From positions 186,001 through 250,000 of the forward strand of contig JBKBNY010000007.1 in the NCBI GenBank assembly GCA_046295175.1: 64,000 nt of DNA. The letters are read 5' to 3'. Made by a program: the position numbers and the translations under genes. The notes below the pieces were generated by a model, which worked only from the letters and a program-made list of their open reading frames with translations, made no database searches and had not been told where the DNA came from. How positions within the stretch are numbered: position 1 is the first letter of the stretch; each line of letters opens with the position of its first letter. This DNA is from JALOLV01 sp046295175. GTDB taxonomy: Bacteria > Bacteroidota > Bacteroidia > Cytophagales > Spirosomataceae. Below are positions 43,999-52,874 of the stretch, in pieces.

Positions 43999-44038
43999 AA
44001 AATGAGGCATTACTAACAATTTAGCAATGCCTCATTTT
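43999..44038 (-). terminator. Terminator of nadE
   Basis: AAAATGAGGCATT (43999-44011) pairs perfectly with AATGCCTCATTTT (44026-44038), 20 bp beyond the nadE stop. Confidence 0.8.
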
Positions 44039-44058
44039 ATCTTCAAATCAGACAAATA

Positions 44059-46083
44059 TCAAAATCCGATTTTGCCTCTTTTACGAAAACTCTTGCCTTC
44101 GTAGTAATCTTTCATATCGGCCAATTCTTTCTCAAAACCACCCGAGAGAATCGGGAAACGACACCAACTACGTGGGTCGAGGTTGAGGTCGTCGAGGTGG
44201 AAACTCGGTGCATAACGCTCACGTTTCCATTGGTTTCTACTCCAAAGTTTAAAAAATCTGTCCGTCCACTGATAAAGTTGTTCTTTCGAGAACCTTCCGC
44301 CAAATCGAGATTCCATAAACTGCAAGCACTCAACTGGCGGTTTTTTATCTCGGATGGCTACTTTTTCTATGGCATCTAAGACCTCATAAGGCATCAAATC
44401 TTTTTCGTCGGTTTGGTGTTTATCGGCTGGGCGAAGTTCGGCTGTCGGAGCCAAGCTATTCACTTTTTTAAGCCCTTCGATTCTGATGTGTTTACCCTTC
44501 ACCTCGCAACCGATGGTTTCGAGCCACACCAACCACGAGCGTAACCAATGTTTATCAATACCCGCAATCGGGCTGATACTACCCGCAGTATCGCCATCCA
44601 TTGTGCAGTAACCCACCGCCACCTCCGAACGATTGGAAGTAGCCAAAAGTAGGTGTCCGTACAAGTTTGTCAATAACCAAACACTCGGGGCCCGTACCCT
44701 CGCCTGAATGTTTTGAAGCGGAATATCGTCGGTTTCCCAAGTTAAATCTCGACCAATCTGTTTTTCAATCAAATCTTTGTAAGTCTCTACTAAGCCATTG
44801 ATATTGACATTGTAGAATGTCGCTCCGATTGATTTTGCCAAACTTTCGGCCGATTGGTAAGTATCGGTTGAACTGTTTTCTGTTCCTTGATAAATGCTAT
44901 GAATTAGTTGTTTGACAATCTCTTCGGCAGTATTGGCTTCTTGGATTTTTTTGATGTAGCCCAATTTTTTCTTGAATGCTTCGAGACCGATACTTTCATC
45001 GGCCAATCTGACCATCAAACCACACAAAGCCACGCAAGTACAAGAATCTGCCCCGCCCGAAAGCGAAACTGTGAAACCCTGTGAACGGGATTTGCGGAGG
45101 TAATCGAACAATGCCAACGAAACCGCACGAGCAAATTCTTCTTCTTTTAGATAGCCTCCTCGCTCAAAAGCCTCTAATTCGGCAGTCTGATAAACTGGTT
45201 TTAAATCGTCTGGAAAATCAAAAATGCTACTCACCAACCATTTACCCACCGCAATCGGCGACTTTACTTGAGCGTGGGCTTGCTTGGGTGCTTCGATGTC
45301 AATGACAGCACTCGTTACGTAGTAATCGGCGTAGCCAAAACGTGGACTCGAAACGAGCAAATTACCATCGCTGGCAATCATGGCATCGCCATCAAAAATC
45401 AAACGACCCGATTCATTCCCCAAAAGATTAGTATAGATATAACTACATGAAAATGAGCGACTTCCGTCAATTACTAATCTTTCGCGAGTCATAAATTTAC
45501 TAAACGCAAACGGACTCGCCGAAGGGTTTAGGATAACATCGACACCTCTATCGAACAAGGCTCGACCGGGGCGATTGGCTACCCAAGCATCTTCGCAAAT
45601 CTCGAAGCCGATTCTGACTCCCGAAACATCAAAAAGTAAATCTCCGATTGGATATTTGAGTTCGTTTATCTCAATTTCAGATTGTACATTGGGCTGCCAA
45701 CGATGAAACCAGCGGTCTTCGTAAAACAAGCCATAATTAGGCAAATGCTGTTTACAGGCAAATCCCAAAATACGTTTATTTGAAATCAGACAGGCTGCGT
45801 TGTAGATTTTGTTATTATGACGAATCGGTAAGCCAACCGAAACTATCATTTGTGCCGTATGAGGTAGGATTTCGAGTAAACTCTCTTTCGACTGCTGGGC
45901 AACATCCCACGAATAGAAGGCGTCTTCGCAGCCGTATCCAGATATACAGAGTTCGGGCAAGCAGAGTAAACTAACGTCTTGATTACGAGCCTCTTCGATT
46001 GCCGAAATGATATTTTTGCGGTTTTGTTCCCACGCTAATGGGGTTTGGTTGAGTGTTCCTGCTGCTACTTTTATGAGTTTCAT
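44059..46083 (-). CDS. nadE: Glutamine-dependent NAD(+) synthetase
   Basis: Last step of NAD synthesis: nicotinic acid adenine dinucleotide plus ATP and glutamine gives NAD. The N-terminal nitrilase-like glutaminase domain (about residues 1-280) has LCLPELCISGYG with the catalytic Glu, a Lys, and the Cys in GFEICEDAW. The C-terminal synthetase domain has the P-loop SGGADS at about residues 338-343 and ATSNRSEVAVGYCTMDGDTAGSI. Length 674 fits the fused type. Ammonia produced in the first domain is channelled to the second in this family. Ends in a clear terminator. Confidence 0.96.
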   Translation of the reverse strand: MKLIKVAAGTLNQTPLAWEQNRKNIISAIEEARNQDVSLLCLPELCISGYGCEDAFYSWDVAQQSKESLLEILPHTAQMIVSVGLPIRHNNKIYNAACLISNKRILGFACKQHLPNYGLFYEDRWFHRWQPNVQSEIEINELKYPIGDLLFDVSGVRIGFEICEDAWVANRPGRALFDRGVDVILNPSASPFAFSKFMTRERLVIDGSRSFSCSYIYTNLLGNESGRLIFDGDAMIASDGNLLVSSPRFGYADYYVTSAVIDIEAPKQAHAQVKSPIAVGKWLVSSIFDFPDDLKPVYQTAELEAFERGGYLKEEEFARAVSLALFDYLRKSRSQGFTVSLSGGADSCTCVALCGLMVRLADESIGLEAFKKKLGYIKKIQEANTAEEIVKQLIHSIYQGTENSSTDTYQSAESLAKSIGATFYNVNINGLVETYKDLIEKQIGRDLTWETDDIPLQNIQARVRAPSVWLLTNLYGHLLLATSNRSEVAVGYCTMDGDTAGSISPIAGIDKHWLRSWLVWLETIGCEVKGKHIRIEGLKKVNSLAPTAELRPADKHQTDEKDLMPYEVLDAIEKVAIRDKKPPVECLQFMESRFGGRFSKEQLYQWTDRFFKLWSRNQWKRERYAPSFHLDDLNLDPRSWCRFPILSGGFEKELADMKDYYEGKSFRKRGKIGF

Positions 46084-46094
46084 ATTTATGATAT

Positions 46095-46120
46095 CCGTGG
46101 CACGTTTTGCGTGGCACGGG
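46095..46120. repeat. REP-like palindrome downstream of the RAYT gene (copy 2)
   Basis: CCGTGGCACG and CGTGGCACGG form a 10-bp stem with one central G-G mismatch and a 5-nt loop, between nadE and the transposase gene. Confidence 0.8.
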
Positions 46121-46192
46121 TTTGATGATTTGTTAATAAAATTGCTCCCTCTATAAATTCATCCAATACTCCCTATAACACAGTCATAGAAG

Positions 46193-46792
46193 CTATTTAA
46201 GCCAAATATTTGAAAGGTTTTCTTGATTCAGAACTTGATAAGAATCTTCATAGAAGGTTTCTTGATTGATATTTAAAATTCTTTTTGTCAATTCTTTATT
46301 ACAAAGTGTTCCATCTCTCAATCCTGCATAATCTCTAAACGATGAAAATTCCCAATCCTCAATTTTATCAACAAATAATGCCACATAAGGGTTTTGGTGA
46401 ATGTAGTTGAAGCAGGTTAATGTTGTTTCAAAATCTATTTCGAGTGAAGCCAACTCTTTTGCATTTGTATTTTGAGTAAATAATGACCCTGTCCGTCTTT
46501 CTTGCTTATTAACAGCAAAACTATAACTACTAAGTATTTGTCTCATTGCTTCCGATAAAACATTACGCTCATCTTTACCTACAAAAATGGTTTTTACAGA
46601 TTTTTCATTGGTTTTTATCATCAAATGAAAATGATTAGGCATCAGACAATAAGCCATAATATCGCAATGAGGTTTGAGTTTATCTCGAATTTTACGCAAA
46701 AAGTACAGATAGTTTTCTCTATTGAAGAAAATCCTCTGCCGATTATTTCCTCTATTGTAGATGTGATAGATACGTTCTGACTCAAATCTCAT
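46193..46792 (-). CDS. REP-associated tyrosine transposase (RAYT, Y1 type)
   Basis: A 199-residue Y1_Tnp domain protein of the RAYT group related to IS200/IS605 transposases. HUH motif H54-F55-H56 in CLMPNHFHLMIK; the catalytic-type tyrosine is Y90 in LSSYSFAVNK. The N-terminus IYHIYNRGNNRQRIFF is the typical RAYT start. REP palindromes flank it on both sides (46095-46120 and 46822-46849), and three more pairs lie within 14 kb. Single-strand DNA cutting at such hairpins is the family's known activity. The reading frame is intact, so it may be active. Confidence 0.88.
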   Translation of the reverse strand: MRFESERIYHIYNRGNNRQRIFFNRENYLYFLRKIRDKLKPHCDIMAYCLMPNHFHLMIKTNEKSVKTIFVGKDERNVLSEAMRQILSSYSFAVNKQERRTGSLFTQNTNAKELASLEIDFETTLTCFNYIHQNPYVALFVDKIEDWEFSSFRDYAGLRDGTLCNKELTKRILNINQETFYEDSYQVLNQENLSNIWLK

Positions 46793-46821
46793 TGTGTGTT
46801 TTTGAATTATTTGTCAATAAT

Positions 46822-46849
46822 GGTGACACGTCTTTTGAGCCGTGCCACC
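46822..46849. repeat. REP-like palindrome upstream of the RAYT gene (copy 3)
   Basis: GGTGACACG and CGTGCCACC with a short spacer form a 9-bp stem with one mismatch, 30 bp upstream of the transposase start. Confidence 0.8.
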
Positions 46850-46929
46850 GTCAAAAAACAAATTTCGTAAAAATATCTACAATCAAATCCGAATTATTGA
46901 TATTTGTAAATATTCAACCTTCATAAACT

Positions 46930-47856
46930 ATGCAAAGACGACACTTCCTCAAAAACGTATCGCTTGGTACAGCGGCACTCTCGGCAACCGCCGCTCAAGC
47001 AAATCCGATTGTAACAAATACCCAATCCAAAATAAAACTTAGTGTTTCGAGTTATTCTTATTGGCACTTCAAAGGTGATAAATTCCCAATTGAAAAAGTC
47101 ATTGACGATGCCGCCAAACTGGGTTTAGAGGGTATCGACGTGTTGCACCGTCAAATGGAAGGCGAAGACAACGCTTACCTCCAAAAACTCAAACGCCATG
47201 CTTTTATAAACGGAATCGCCATGACTTGCCTTTCGATTCACCAAGGGTTTGTATCGCCCGATAAAGCCGAACTCAAAAAGCATATCGACCACACGATTCA
47301 CTGCATGGAACTTGCCGCCAAAATGGGGATTCCGTGTATGCGATTGAACACTGGCCGATGGGGAACGATAAAGTCTTTTGATGAATTTATGAAAAATCGT
47401 GGACAAGAACCAGCGATTGCTGGCTACACCGAGGACGATGCCTTTAAATGGTGCATTGATAGTATTCAGCAGTGTATGAAACGTGCCGAAGAATTGGGCG
47501 TGCTTTTGGCTCTCGAAAATCACTGGGGACTTGGCTCGACTCCCGAAGGAATGTTGCGGATTTACAAAGAAGTGAATTCGCCGTGGTTACAATTATTGAT
47601 GGATACAGGTAATTTTTTAGAAAACCCTTACGATAAACTCGAAAAAATTGCTCCACACACGTGCTTTGTGCAAGCCAAAACCTATTACGGTGGCGGCGAA
47701 TGGTACAGTTTAGATTTAGACTATGACCGAATCGTGCAGATTCTCCGAAAAGTGAATTATCAAGGCTATATTTCTATCGAGTTTGAAGGCAAAGAAGCCG
47801 CCGAATCGGGCGTGCGAAAAAGCGTAGAATTACTGAGAAACGCTCTCAATAAATGA
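46930..47856 (+). CDS. Sugar phosphate isomerase/epimerase-like protein, Tat-exported
   Basis: A 308-residue xylose-isomerase-like TIM barrel. The N-terminus carries a twin-arginine signal (RRHFLKNVSLGTAALSATAAQA). Metal-binding residues are expected in ALENHWGLGS, LMDTGNF and YISIEFEGKE. Substrate unknown. It is followed by the perfect palindrome pair at 47871-47911, which should act as its terminator. Confidence 0.82.
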   Translation: MQRRHFLKNVSLGTAALSATAAQANPIVTNTQSKIKLSVSSYSYWHFKGDKFPIEKVIDDAAKLGLEGIDVLHRQMEGEDNAYLQKLKRHAFINGIAMTCLSIHQGFVSPDKAELKKHIDHTIHCMELAAKMGIPCMRLNTGRWGTIKSFDEFMKNRGQEPAIAGYTEDDAFKWCIDSIQQCMKRAEELGVLLALENHWGLGSTPEGMLRIYKEVNSPWLQLLMDTGNFLENPYDKLEKIAPHTCFVQAKTYYGGGEWYSLDLDYDRIVQILRKVNYQGYISIEFEGKEAAESGVRKSVELLRNALNK

Positions 47857-47870
47857 TTCTATAATATTTA

Positions 47871-47911
47871 ACCCGTGCCACGGCTTATACTTCTTTAGTC
47901 GTGGCACGGGT
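47871..47911. repeat. REP-like perfect 12-bp inverted pair (copy 4), probable terminator
   Basis: ACCCGTGCCACG (47871-47882) and CGTGGCACGGGT (47900-47911) are perfect reverse complements 17 bp apart, between the isomerase-like gene and the convergent TPR gene. It belongs to the REP family of this region. Confidence 0.8.
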
Positions 47912-47937
47912 TTCTTTAGGAAGCTGATTGAAAATGC

Positions 47938-49161
47938 TTACTTTTTAGCTTTTTTCATCAGTTTTTTGGTTTCGTCAATCAGTTTTTGAGCTTCTTTTTT
48001 GGTGTCTGATTTTTTCTCGGCTCCTGCTTCTGCAATCTTAAAATATTCAATTGCTTTTGGCAAATCGCCTTCAGCTTTGGCGATTTTACCAAGCGAAAGA
48101 TTTGCACCGAGATAGTACCCCGAATCTGTCGCATTTGTACTTTTAGCAAAATCAATCGTTTGTAGATAATATTTCTTTGCTTCGGGCAGATTATTGCGGT
48201 AATTATAATTGATATACCCCAAAATATAAGCTGCGTATCGCCCGGCAGTTCCTTCGTATCCGTACTTGTTTTTTGCTATATTATCCAATAGCTCCTTGGC
48301 GTAAGTCTCGGCTTCGTCGGCTTTGCCAAGCATAAATGCTGTACGGGCGGCGTATCGGTGAAAAAACGAATTATCCGGAAAAGTACTGTGCATCATTCTG
48401 GCCATATTGTAAGCCTTTTGGTCTTGGCGTTCCATGCTGTAAATCTGCACCAAAAAATAGCGAGACTCCATACGAGTATAAAACGCATTGAGCGAAACAT
48501 ACTCCAATTGCTTGATTCCTTCGTTTTTATTACCCTTTCTAAAAAATACGAGCAATGGTTTTAGCGATGGATAATTCTCAGGAATCCATTTTGAATAATA
48601 ATTATACAGCCCATCGCCCATATACAATTCTGGACTAAAATCTCCAAATCCGCGACTTCTTTCGAGGTATTTCATGGCTTGCTTACCCACGTAGGCGGCT
48701 TTTACCCAACGTTCACGCTCGGTGTGTAAACGCCCTTTAAAGGCATACGCCGCTGCCATAAAAAACGCCGCTTCTTTGTTGCTCTCGTCGTCGTCATAAA
48801 TCTCTTCGGCAAGGTCTATGGCTTTGTCCATGTAAGCCTCGCAGGCATCATCGTATTTAGTAACCTTTGTATCTGGCACAATCTTCCACCACTCATTGAG
48901 ACCCAATAAAAAATAACCAATCGGATGGTCAGGATACTTGATAGTCAGCCATTTAAAGTCACGTTCGGCAGCATCAAAATTAAAATTATACATGTTGTTC
49001 ATGGCGGCAGTCATCTCAATCTGAATCGCTCGATTAGCCATCAACATCTCACGTTTTTTATTTTTATCATCGCCACTAAACCACGAAAACAACTGAGCAT
49101 GAGCCACTTGCGAAATCAAAATCAACACAACAATGCTTCTAATATTCTTTATGGATTTCAT
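47938..49161 (-). CDS. Exported tetratricopeptide-repeat protein
   Basis: A 407-residue protein with a signal peptide (residues 1-22, ends QVAHAQ). The rest is helical repeat (TPR-like): NFDAAERDFKWLTIKYPDHPIGYFLLG, KAYNMARMMHSTFPDNSFFHRYAARTAFMLGKADEAETYAKELL, LGKIAKAEGDLPKAIEYFKIAEAG. A lysine-rich tail closes it. Probably a periplasmic scaffold; partner unknown. It is convergent with the isomerase-like gene. Confidence 0.8.
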   Translation of the reverse strand: MKSIKNIRSIVVLILISQVAHAQLFSWFSGDDKNKKREMLMANRAIQIEMTAAMNNMYNFNFDAAERDFKWLTIKYPDHPIGYFLLGLNEWWKIVPDTKVTKYDDACEAYMDKAIDLAEEIYDDDESNKEAAFFMAAAYAFKGRLHTERERWVKAAYVGKQAMKYLERSRGFGDFSPELYMGDGLYNYYSKWIPENYPSLKPLLVFFRKGNKNEGIKQLEYVSLNAFYTRMESRYFLVQIYSMERQDQKAYNMARMMHSTFPDNSFFHRYAARTAFMLGKADEAETYAKELLDNIAKNKYGYEGTAGRYAAYILGYINYNYRNNLPEAKKYYLQTIDFAKSTNATDSGYYLGANLSLGKIAKAEGDLPKAIEYFKIAEAGAEKKSDTKKEAQKLIDETKKLMKKAKK

Positions 49162-49416
49162 CTTTTTATCTCCTATTTTCTCACATTAACGATTGCCAAA
49201 ATACATTATTATAAAACTTAATAAATTCTTAAAATTTATTTAAAATAAACTTAATATTCTATCACTAACTTGCATAGTTAATAAATATTCAAACAAACCA
49301 ATTAAGGCCTGAAAACCACCAGTTAAGTTATTAAATCCGCCGAATTCGGCTTGGCACTTGCAAATCTCGAAAGAATAGTAAAATTTTATCAATTAATATC
49401 CCATAAAGTTTATTTC

Positions 49417-49755
49417 ATGAAAAATCTTACAACTTCCACGGGGCGTTACATTACGCTTGCCCGACGTAAACAAATCAATACGGCCGATATAATCATGCTC
49501 GAAGCCGATGTAAATTACACCAAAATCTACCTAAATTCGGGGCAATCGCTACTCGTGGCAATCACACTCAAGCGATTTGAGTCTCAGTTTCTCCAACAAC
49601 CTTCGTTTTTCAGAACCCATAAATCTTATATCATTAATCTTGCCTACGTTGCCGACTTTGCCGAAGACATTAACATGAAAAACCAAAAAAAAGTGACGGT
49701 TTCGAGAAGACGTCGGCCCGAATTTATCGAACGAATCAAGCAGGTAAACGTTTAA
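49417..49755 (+). CDS. Stand-alone LytTR DNA-binding protein
   Basis: A 112-residue protein that is essentially one LytTR domain (ADIIMLEADVNYTKIYLNSGQSLLVAITLKRFESQF, FFRTHKSYIINLAYVADF). There is no receiver domain. Start at 49417 (MKNLTTSTGRYITL) is preferred over 49351. The 3' end overlaps the convergent TetR gene by 4 bp, so both regulators share a transcription termination zone. Its targets are unknown. Confidence 0.85.
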   Translation: MKNLTTSTGRYITLARRKQINTADIIMLEADVNYTKIYLNSGQSLLVAITLKRFESQFLQQPSFFRTHKSYIINLAYVADFAEDINMKNQKKVTVSRRRRPEFIERIKQVNV

Positions 49756-50372
49756 ATTTTTAGTTTTTGGTATTCGGCCAAACCTTTTTCGGATAAATAC
49801 GGAACAATCGTACTAAAAGCCAGCTTCGTGTAGTAGTCGAGTTTGTCTGTTTCGCTACCTTCGTACAGCACCTCGGCACTCGCCAGCCAATAATCGCTAA
49901 TGATAAACATTTGGTCGAAATAATACTGAAAATGCGTCATAATCAGTTCATCACGCAATAGTTGTTCGTGCCGGAAGACTTCAAATCCGAACTCAAAAAA
50001 CACTCGTCTTCTACTCACCAATTCTCGGTGTTTTTGTTTTAATGTAGCGTTTTTTCTAACAATACTGACAAAATCCTGCATCAAGAACTTATACTTGTAG
50101 AGTGTCTCGAAGATGTGTTTTATCATCAGATACAAAGATTCTAAATTGACCTGATTCAAGAACGAAGGTGCAAGGAGCTTTTCGTCGATTTCAGACAATA
50201 AATTATCGTACAGATGCTCGATAATGACATCGGTATTGGCAAAATGATAGCAAAGATTACCGTGGCTGATGCCCATTTCTTTGGCAATGTCTCGTACCGT
50301 GACATCCTCATGGCCTTGCTGATTGAATAACCTCAGAGAAGTTTCGAGTATTTTAGATTTAGTATTCTTCAT
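49752..50372 (-). CDS. TetR/AcrR family regulator
   Basis: A 206-residue regulator. The N-terminal HTH is clear (NQQGHEDVTVRDIAKEMGISHGNLCYHFANTDVIIEHLYDN, residues about 18-58); the rest is the ligand-binding helical domain. An almost ideal operator (TTTAGTACA-AA-TGTACTAAA) sits at its own start codon at 50372-50391, which implies self-repression. No exporter or enzyme gene is next to it, so the ligand is unknown. Confidence 0.92.
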   Translation of the reverse strand: MKNTKSKILETSLRLFNQQGHEDVTVRDIAKEMGISHGNLCYHFANTDVIIEHLYDNLLSEIDEKLLAPSFLNQVNLESLYLMIKHIFETLYKYKFLMQDFVSIVRKNATLKQKHRELVSRRRVFFEFGFEVFRHEQLLRDELIMTHFQYYFDQMFIISDYWLASAEVLYEGSETDKLDYYTKLAFSTIVPYLSEKGLAEYQKLKI

Positions 50373-50391
50373 TTAGTACAAATGTACTAAA
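50372..50391. promoter_or_regulatory. Palindromic operator of the TetR gene
   Basis: TTTAGTACA and TGTACTAAA are perfect reverse complements with a 2-bp spacer, the usual size for a TetR operator. On the minus strand TACATTTG (-7 consensus) lies inside it, so bound repressor would block the polymerase. Its first base is the first base of the start codon, so the transcript could be leaderless. Confidence 0.65.
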
Positions 50392-50468
50392 ATTTGGTCG
50401 ATTTTAAGATTCAGGTTTTCAATAGTTGAATTTTTGACAAAAACTTAGCTATAAAACCCTAAAACAAT

Positions 50469-50498
50469 TTGATTTTTGTAGAAAAAGGCATAATTTTG
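50469..50498 (+). promoter_or_regulatory. Promoter for rpsJ
   Basis: TTG at 50469-50471, a 19-bp spacer and TAATTTTG at 50491-50498 match the Bacteroidota consensus with the same spacing as the ABC-F promoter. Leader of about 60 nt before the ATG at 50569. Confidence 0.6.
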
Positions 50499-50568
50499 CA
50501 CCTCAATTTTGAAAATCACGCACATCGGAGCGAATGGTTCTTTCGATGAGCATAAATTAACGAACCAA

Positions 50569-50874
50569 ATGTCACAAAAAATCAGAATCAAATTGAAGTC
50601 ATTTGACCACAATTTAGTGGACAAATCGGCTGAGAGAATCGTGAAAGCGGTTAAGTCAACAGGTGCAGTTGTGAGTGGTCCAATTCCATTGCCAACACGC
50701 AAAGAAATCTTTACCGTTTTGCGTTCACCACACGTAAACAAGAAATCACGCGAGCAGTTCCAATTGTGTACTTACAAGCGTTTGATTGACATCTTCCAAG
50801 CGAGTCCAAAGACAGTTGATGCTTTGATGAAATTGGAATTACCAAGTGGTGTTGATGTAGAAATTAAGGTGTAG
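50569..50874 (+). CDS. rpsJ: 30S ribosomal protein S10
   Basis: A 101-residue S10. MSQKIRIKLKSFDHNLVDKS begins the protein, and PLPTRKEIFTVLRSPHVNKKSREQF and ALMKLELPSGVDVEIKV are typical. The ATG at 50569 is chosen over 50509 from alignment knowledge. The gene is alone here, with its own promoter and terminator, whereas in most bacteria rpsJ lies in the str/S10 ribosomal operon. It may be a relocated or second copy; the intact sequence suggests function. Confidence 0.95.
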   Translation: MSQKIRIKLKSFDHNLVDKSAERIVKAVKSTGAVVSGPIPLPTRKEIFTVLRSPHVNKKSREQFQLCTYKRLIDIFQASPKTVDALMKLELPSGVDVEIKV

Positions 50875-50894
50875 TACCCTAAATTCTGATAAAG

Positions 50895-50929
50895 AAATCC
50901 CGATTCTGCATAAGATTCGGGATTTTTTG
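50895..50929 (+). terminator. Terminator of rpsJ
   Basis: AAATCCCGA (50895-50903) and TCGGGATTT (50917-50925) followed by Ts, 20 bp after the stop. Confidence 0.8.
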
Positions 50930-51098
50930 TTTTGAATATTATCCCCTTTCTCAACGATACAAATAAATCTGTGTTGAGTACTCCATTCATTTTACTTTTT
51001 CTTCAAAAATGATTTTAAGAATATGATTGGGCAATGTATCCAAATATTGTCATAGATTCTTTACCTTTACACAACTTTAAAACCTATGATATAATCTA

Positions 51099-52757
51099 AT
51101 GAAGAAAAATCAATTGCCTGAGCAATTTGCTCATCCTTATGCCTTTGCCCCTCAATTCAAAAAATCTGTTGCGTATTTTTCGATGGAGTTTGCCATCGAC
51201 CAAGCCCTCAAAACGTATTCGGGTGGTTTAGGTTTCTTGGCGGGTTCGCACATGAGAAGTGCCTACCAACTCAAGCAAAACCTTATCGGAATCGGAATCT
51301 TGTGGAAATACGGCTACTACGACCAAATGCGTAATAGCGACAACAGCATGGCTCCGCAGTTTAGAGAAAAAATGTACAATTTTATCCAAGATACGGGCGT
51401 ACGTTTTCAGATTGAGATTGGTCAACAACCTGTTTGGGTTGCGGCTTATTATCTGGCTCCGAAGGTTTTCGGGACTGTCCCGATGTTTTTTCTGACAACC
51501 GATACCGATGGCAATGATACCGCAGTACGCTCGATTTCGTACCGATTGTACGATGACGATGTCAATAAGAAAATCGCTCAATGTATCCTTTTAGGTGTGG
51601 GTGGAGCCAAGTTTTTAGAAACCATCAAATACGACCCCGAAGTCTATCATCTCAACGAAGCTCACGCTCTTTCGGCGGCGTTTTTTCTTTATAAAAAGCA
51701 TAAAAAGGTATCAGAAGTAAAAAAACGTTTGGTTTTTACGACACACACGCCCGAAGAAGCTGGCAACGAAAAACACGATATTAATCAACTCAATGGTTTG
51801 AGCTTCTTTGCAGGAGTACCACTCAAAGAAGTTCGCGAGATTTCGGGTATTCACGATAACGTTTTCAATCATTCTCTCGTGGCTCTGCGATTTGCTCATA
51901 AAGCCAATGCGGTTTCTAAACTACACGGAGAAGTCTCTCGAAAAATGTGGGGAGGCTACGACAGTATCTGCGAGATTACGCACGTAACCAACGCCCAAAA
52001 TAAATTGTATTGGGCCGATGCCGATATAGAAAAGGCTCGACAAAAAGGCGATTTGAAGAAAATAGAATCTCGCAAAAAAGAACTCAAAAGCACGCTCTTC
52101 AAGACCGTAGCCGACCAAGTGGGCAAAATCTTCGACCCAGAAGTATTTACCATTGTTTGGGCAAGGCGTTTTGCGGCTTACAAACGCCCCGATTTGTTGA
52201 CCCGTGACAAAGAAGGATTCGACCGTTTGATGAAAAACAGCAAATACCCGATTCAGTTTATCTGGGCAGGTAAGCCGTATCCAAAAGACGAAGGAGCCGT
52301 AAATACCTTCAATCATTTGTATTATTTGAGCCATTTGTACCCAAATATGGCGGTTTTGACGGGCTACGAATTGGCACTATCAAAACAACTAAAAGATGGT
52401 TCTGACGCTTGGCTCAATACGCCAATAGTCACGCGTGAAGCATCTGGCACCAGTGGAATGACAGCGGCGATGAACGGCTCGGTCAATTTATCGACCGATG
52501 ATGGCTGGGTTTGTGAATTTGCCGTAAATGGTAAAAATGCTTTTATAGTGCCAGTTGCACCGAGCAATAATGACTGGGAGCGTGATACAACCGACATCAA
52601 AAATATGCTCGAAACCCTCGAAAAGCAGATTTTACCGATGTATTATGACCGCCGCGACGAATGGAACAAACTCGTTTTACAAAGCATGAACGACGTATCT
52701 GAGTTCTTCGATTCAGACCGAATGGCAACCGAATATTACGAAAAAGTGTATTGCTAA
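51099..52757 (+). CDS. Alpha-glucan phosphorylase (short GlgP-like)
   Basis: A 552-residue phosphorylase that releases glucose-1-phosphate from glycogen or maltodextrin. VAYFSMEFAIDQALKTYSGGLGFLAGSHMRSAYQ at the N-terminus and YHLNEAHALSAAFF in the middle are typical. VTREASGTSGMTAAMNGSVNLSTDDGW near residue 450 is the pyridoxal phosphate-binding region of the family's SGTSGMKAAMNG type. It is of the shorter archaeal/Thermus class. A 20-bp stem terminator follows. No other glycogen genes are in view. Confidence 0.9.
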   Translation: MKKNQLPEQFAHPYAFAPQFKKSVAYFSMEFAIDQALKTYSGGLGFLAGSHMRSAYQLKQNLIGIGILWKYGYYDQMRNSDNSMAPQFREKMYNFIQDTGVRFQIEIGQQPVWVAAYYLAPKVFGTVPMFFLTTDTDGNDTAVRSISYRLYDDDVNKKIAQCILLGVGGAKFLETIKYDPEVYHLNEAHALSAAFFLYKKHKKVSEVKKRLVFTTHTPEEAGNEKHDINQLNGLSFFAGVPLKEVREISGIHDNVFNHSLVALRFAHKANAVSKLHGEVSRKMWGGYDSICEITHVTNAQNKLYWADADIEKARQKGDLKKIESRKKELKSTLFKTVADQVGKIFDPEVFTIVWARRFAAYKRPDLLTRDKEGFDRLMKNSKYPIQFIWAGKPYPKDEGAVNTFNHLYYLSHLYPNMAVLTGYELALSKQLKDGSDAWLNTPIVTREASGTSGMTAAMNGSVNLSTDDGWVCEFAVNGKNAFIVPVAPSNNDWERDTTDIKNMLETLEKQILPMYYDRRDEWNKLVLQSMNDVSEFFDSDRMATEYYEKVYC

Positions 52758-52805
52758 AAAATAATCCTGACAGGGTTCTGAACCCTGTCAGGATTATTTT
52801 TTTCA
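52758..52805 (+). terminator. Perfect 20-bp stem terminator
   Basis: 52758-52777 pairs perfectly with 52781-52800 around a CTG loop and is followed by Ts. The core CCTGACAGGGTT is shared with the hairpin at 5237-5269. Confidence 0.9.
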
Positions 52806-52874
52806 TTTGACCCAGTAGAATTTCAAAAACAACTTTTGCTTTTTTGCGTTATATACGTAGTTAAACCCTATTGC

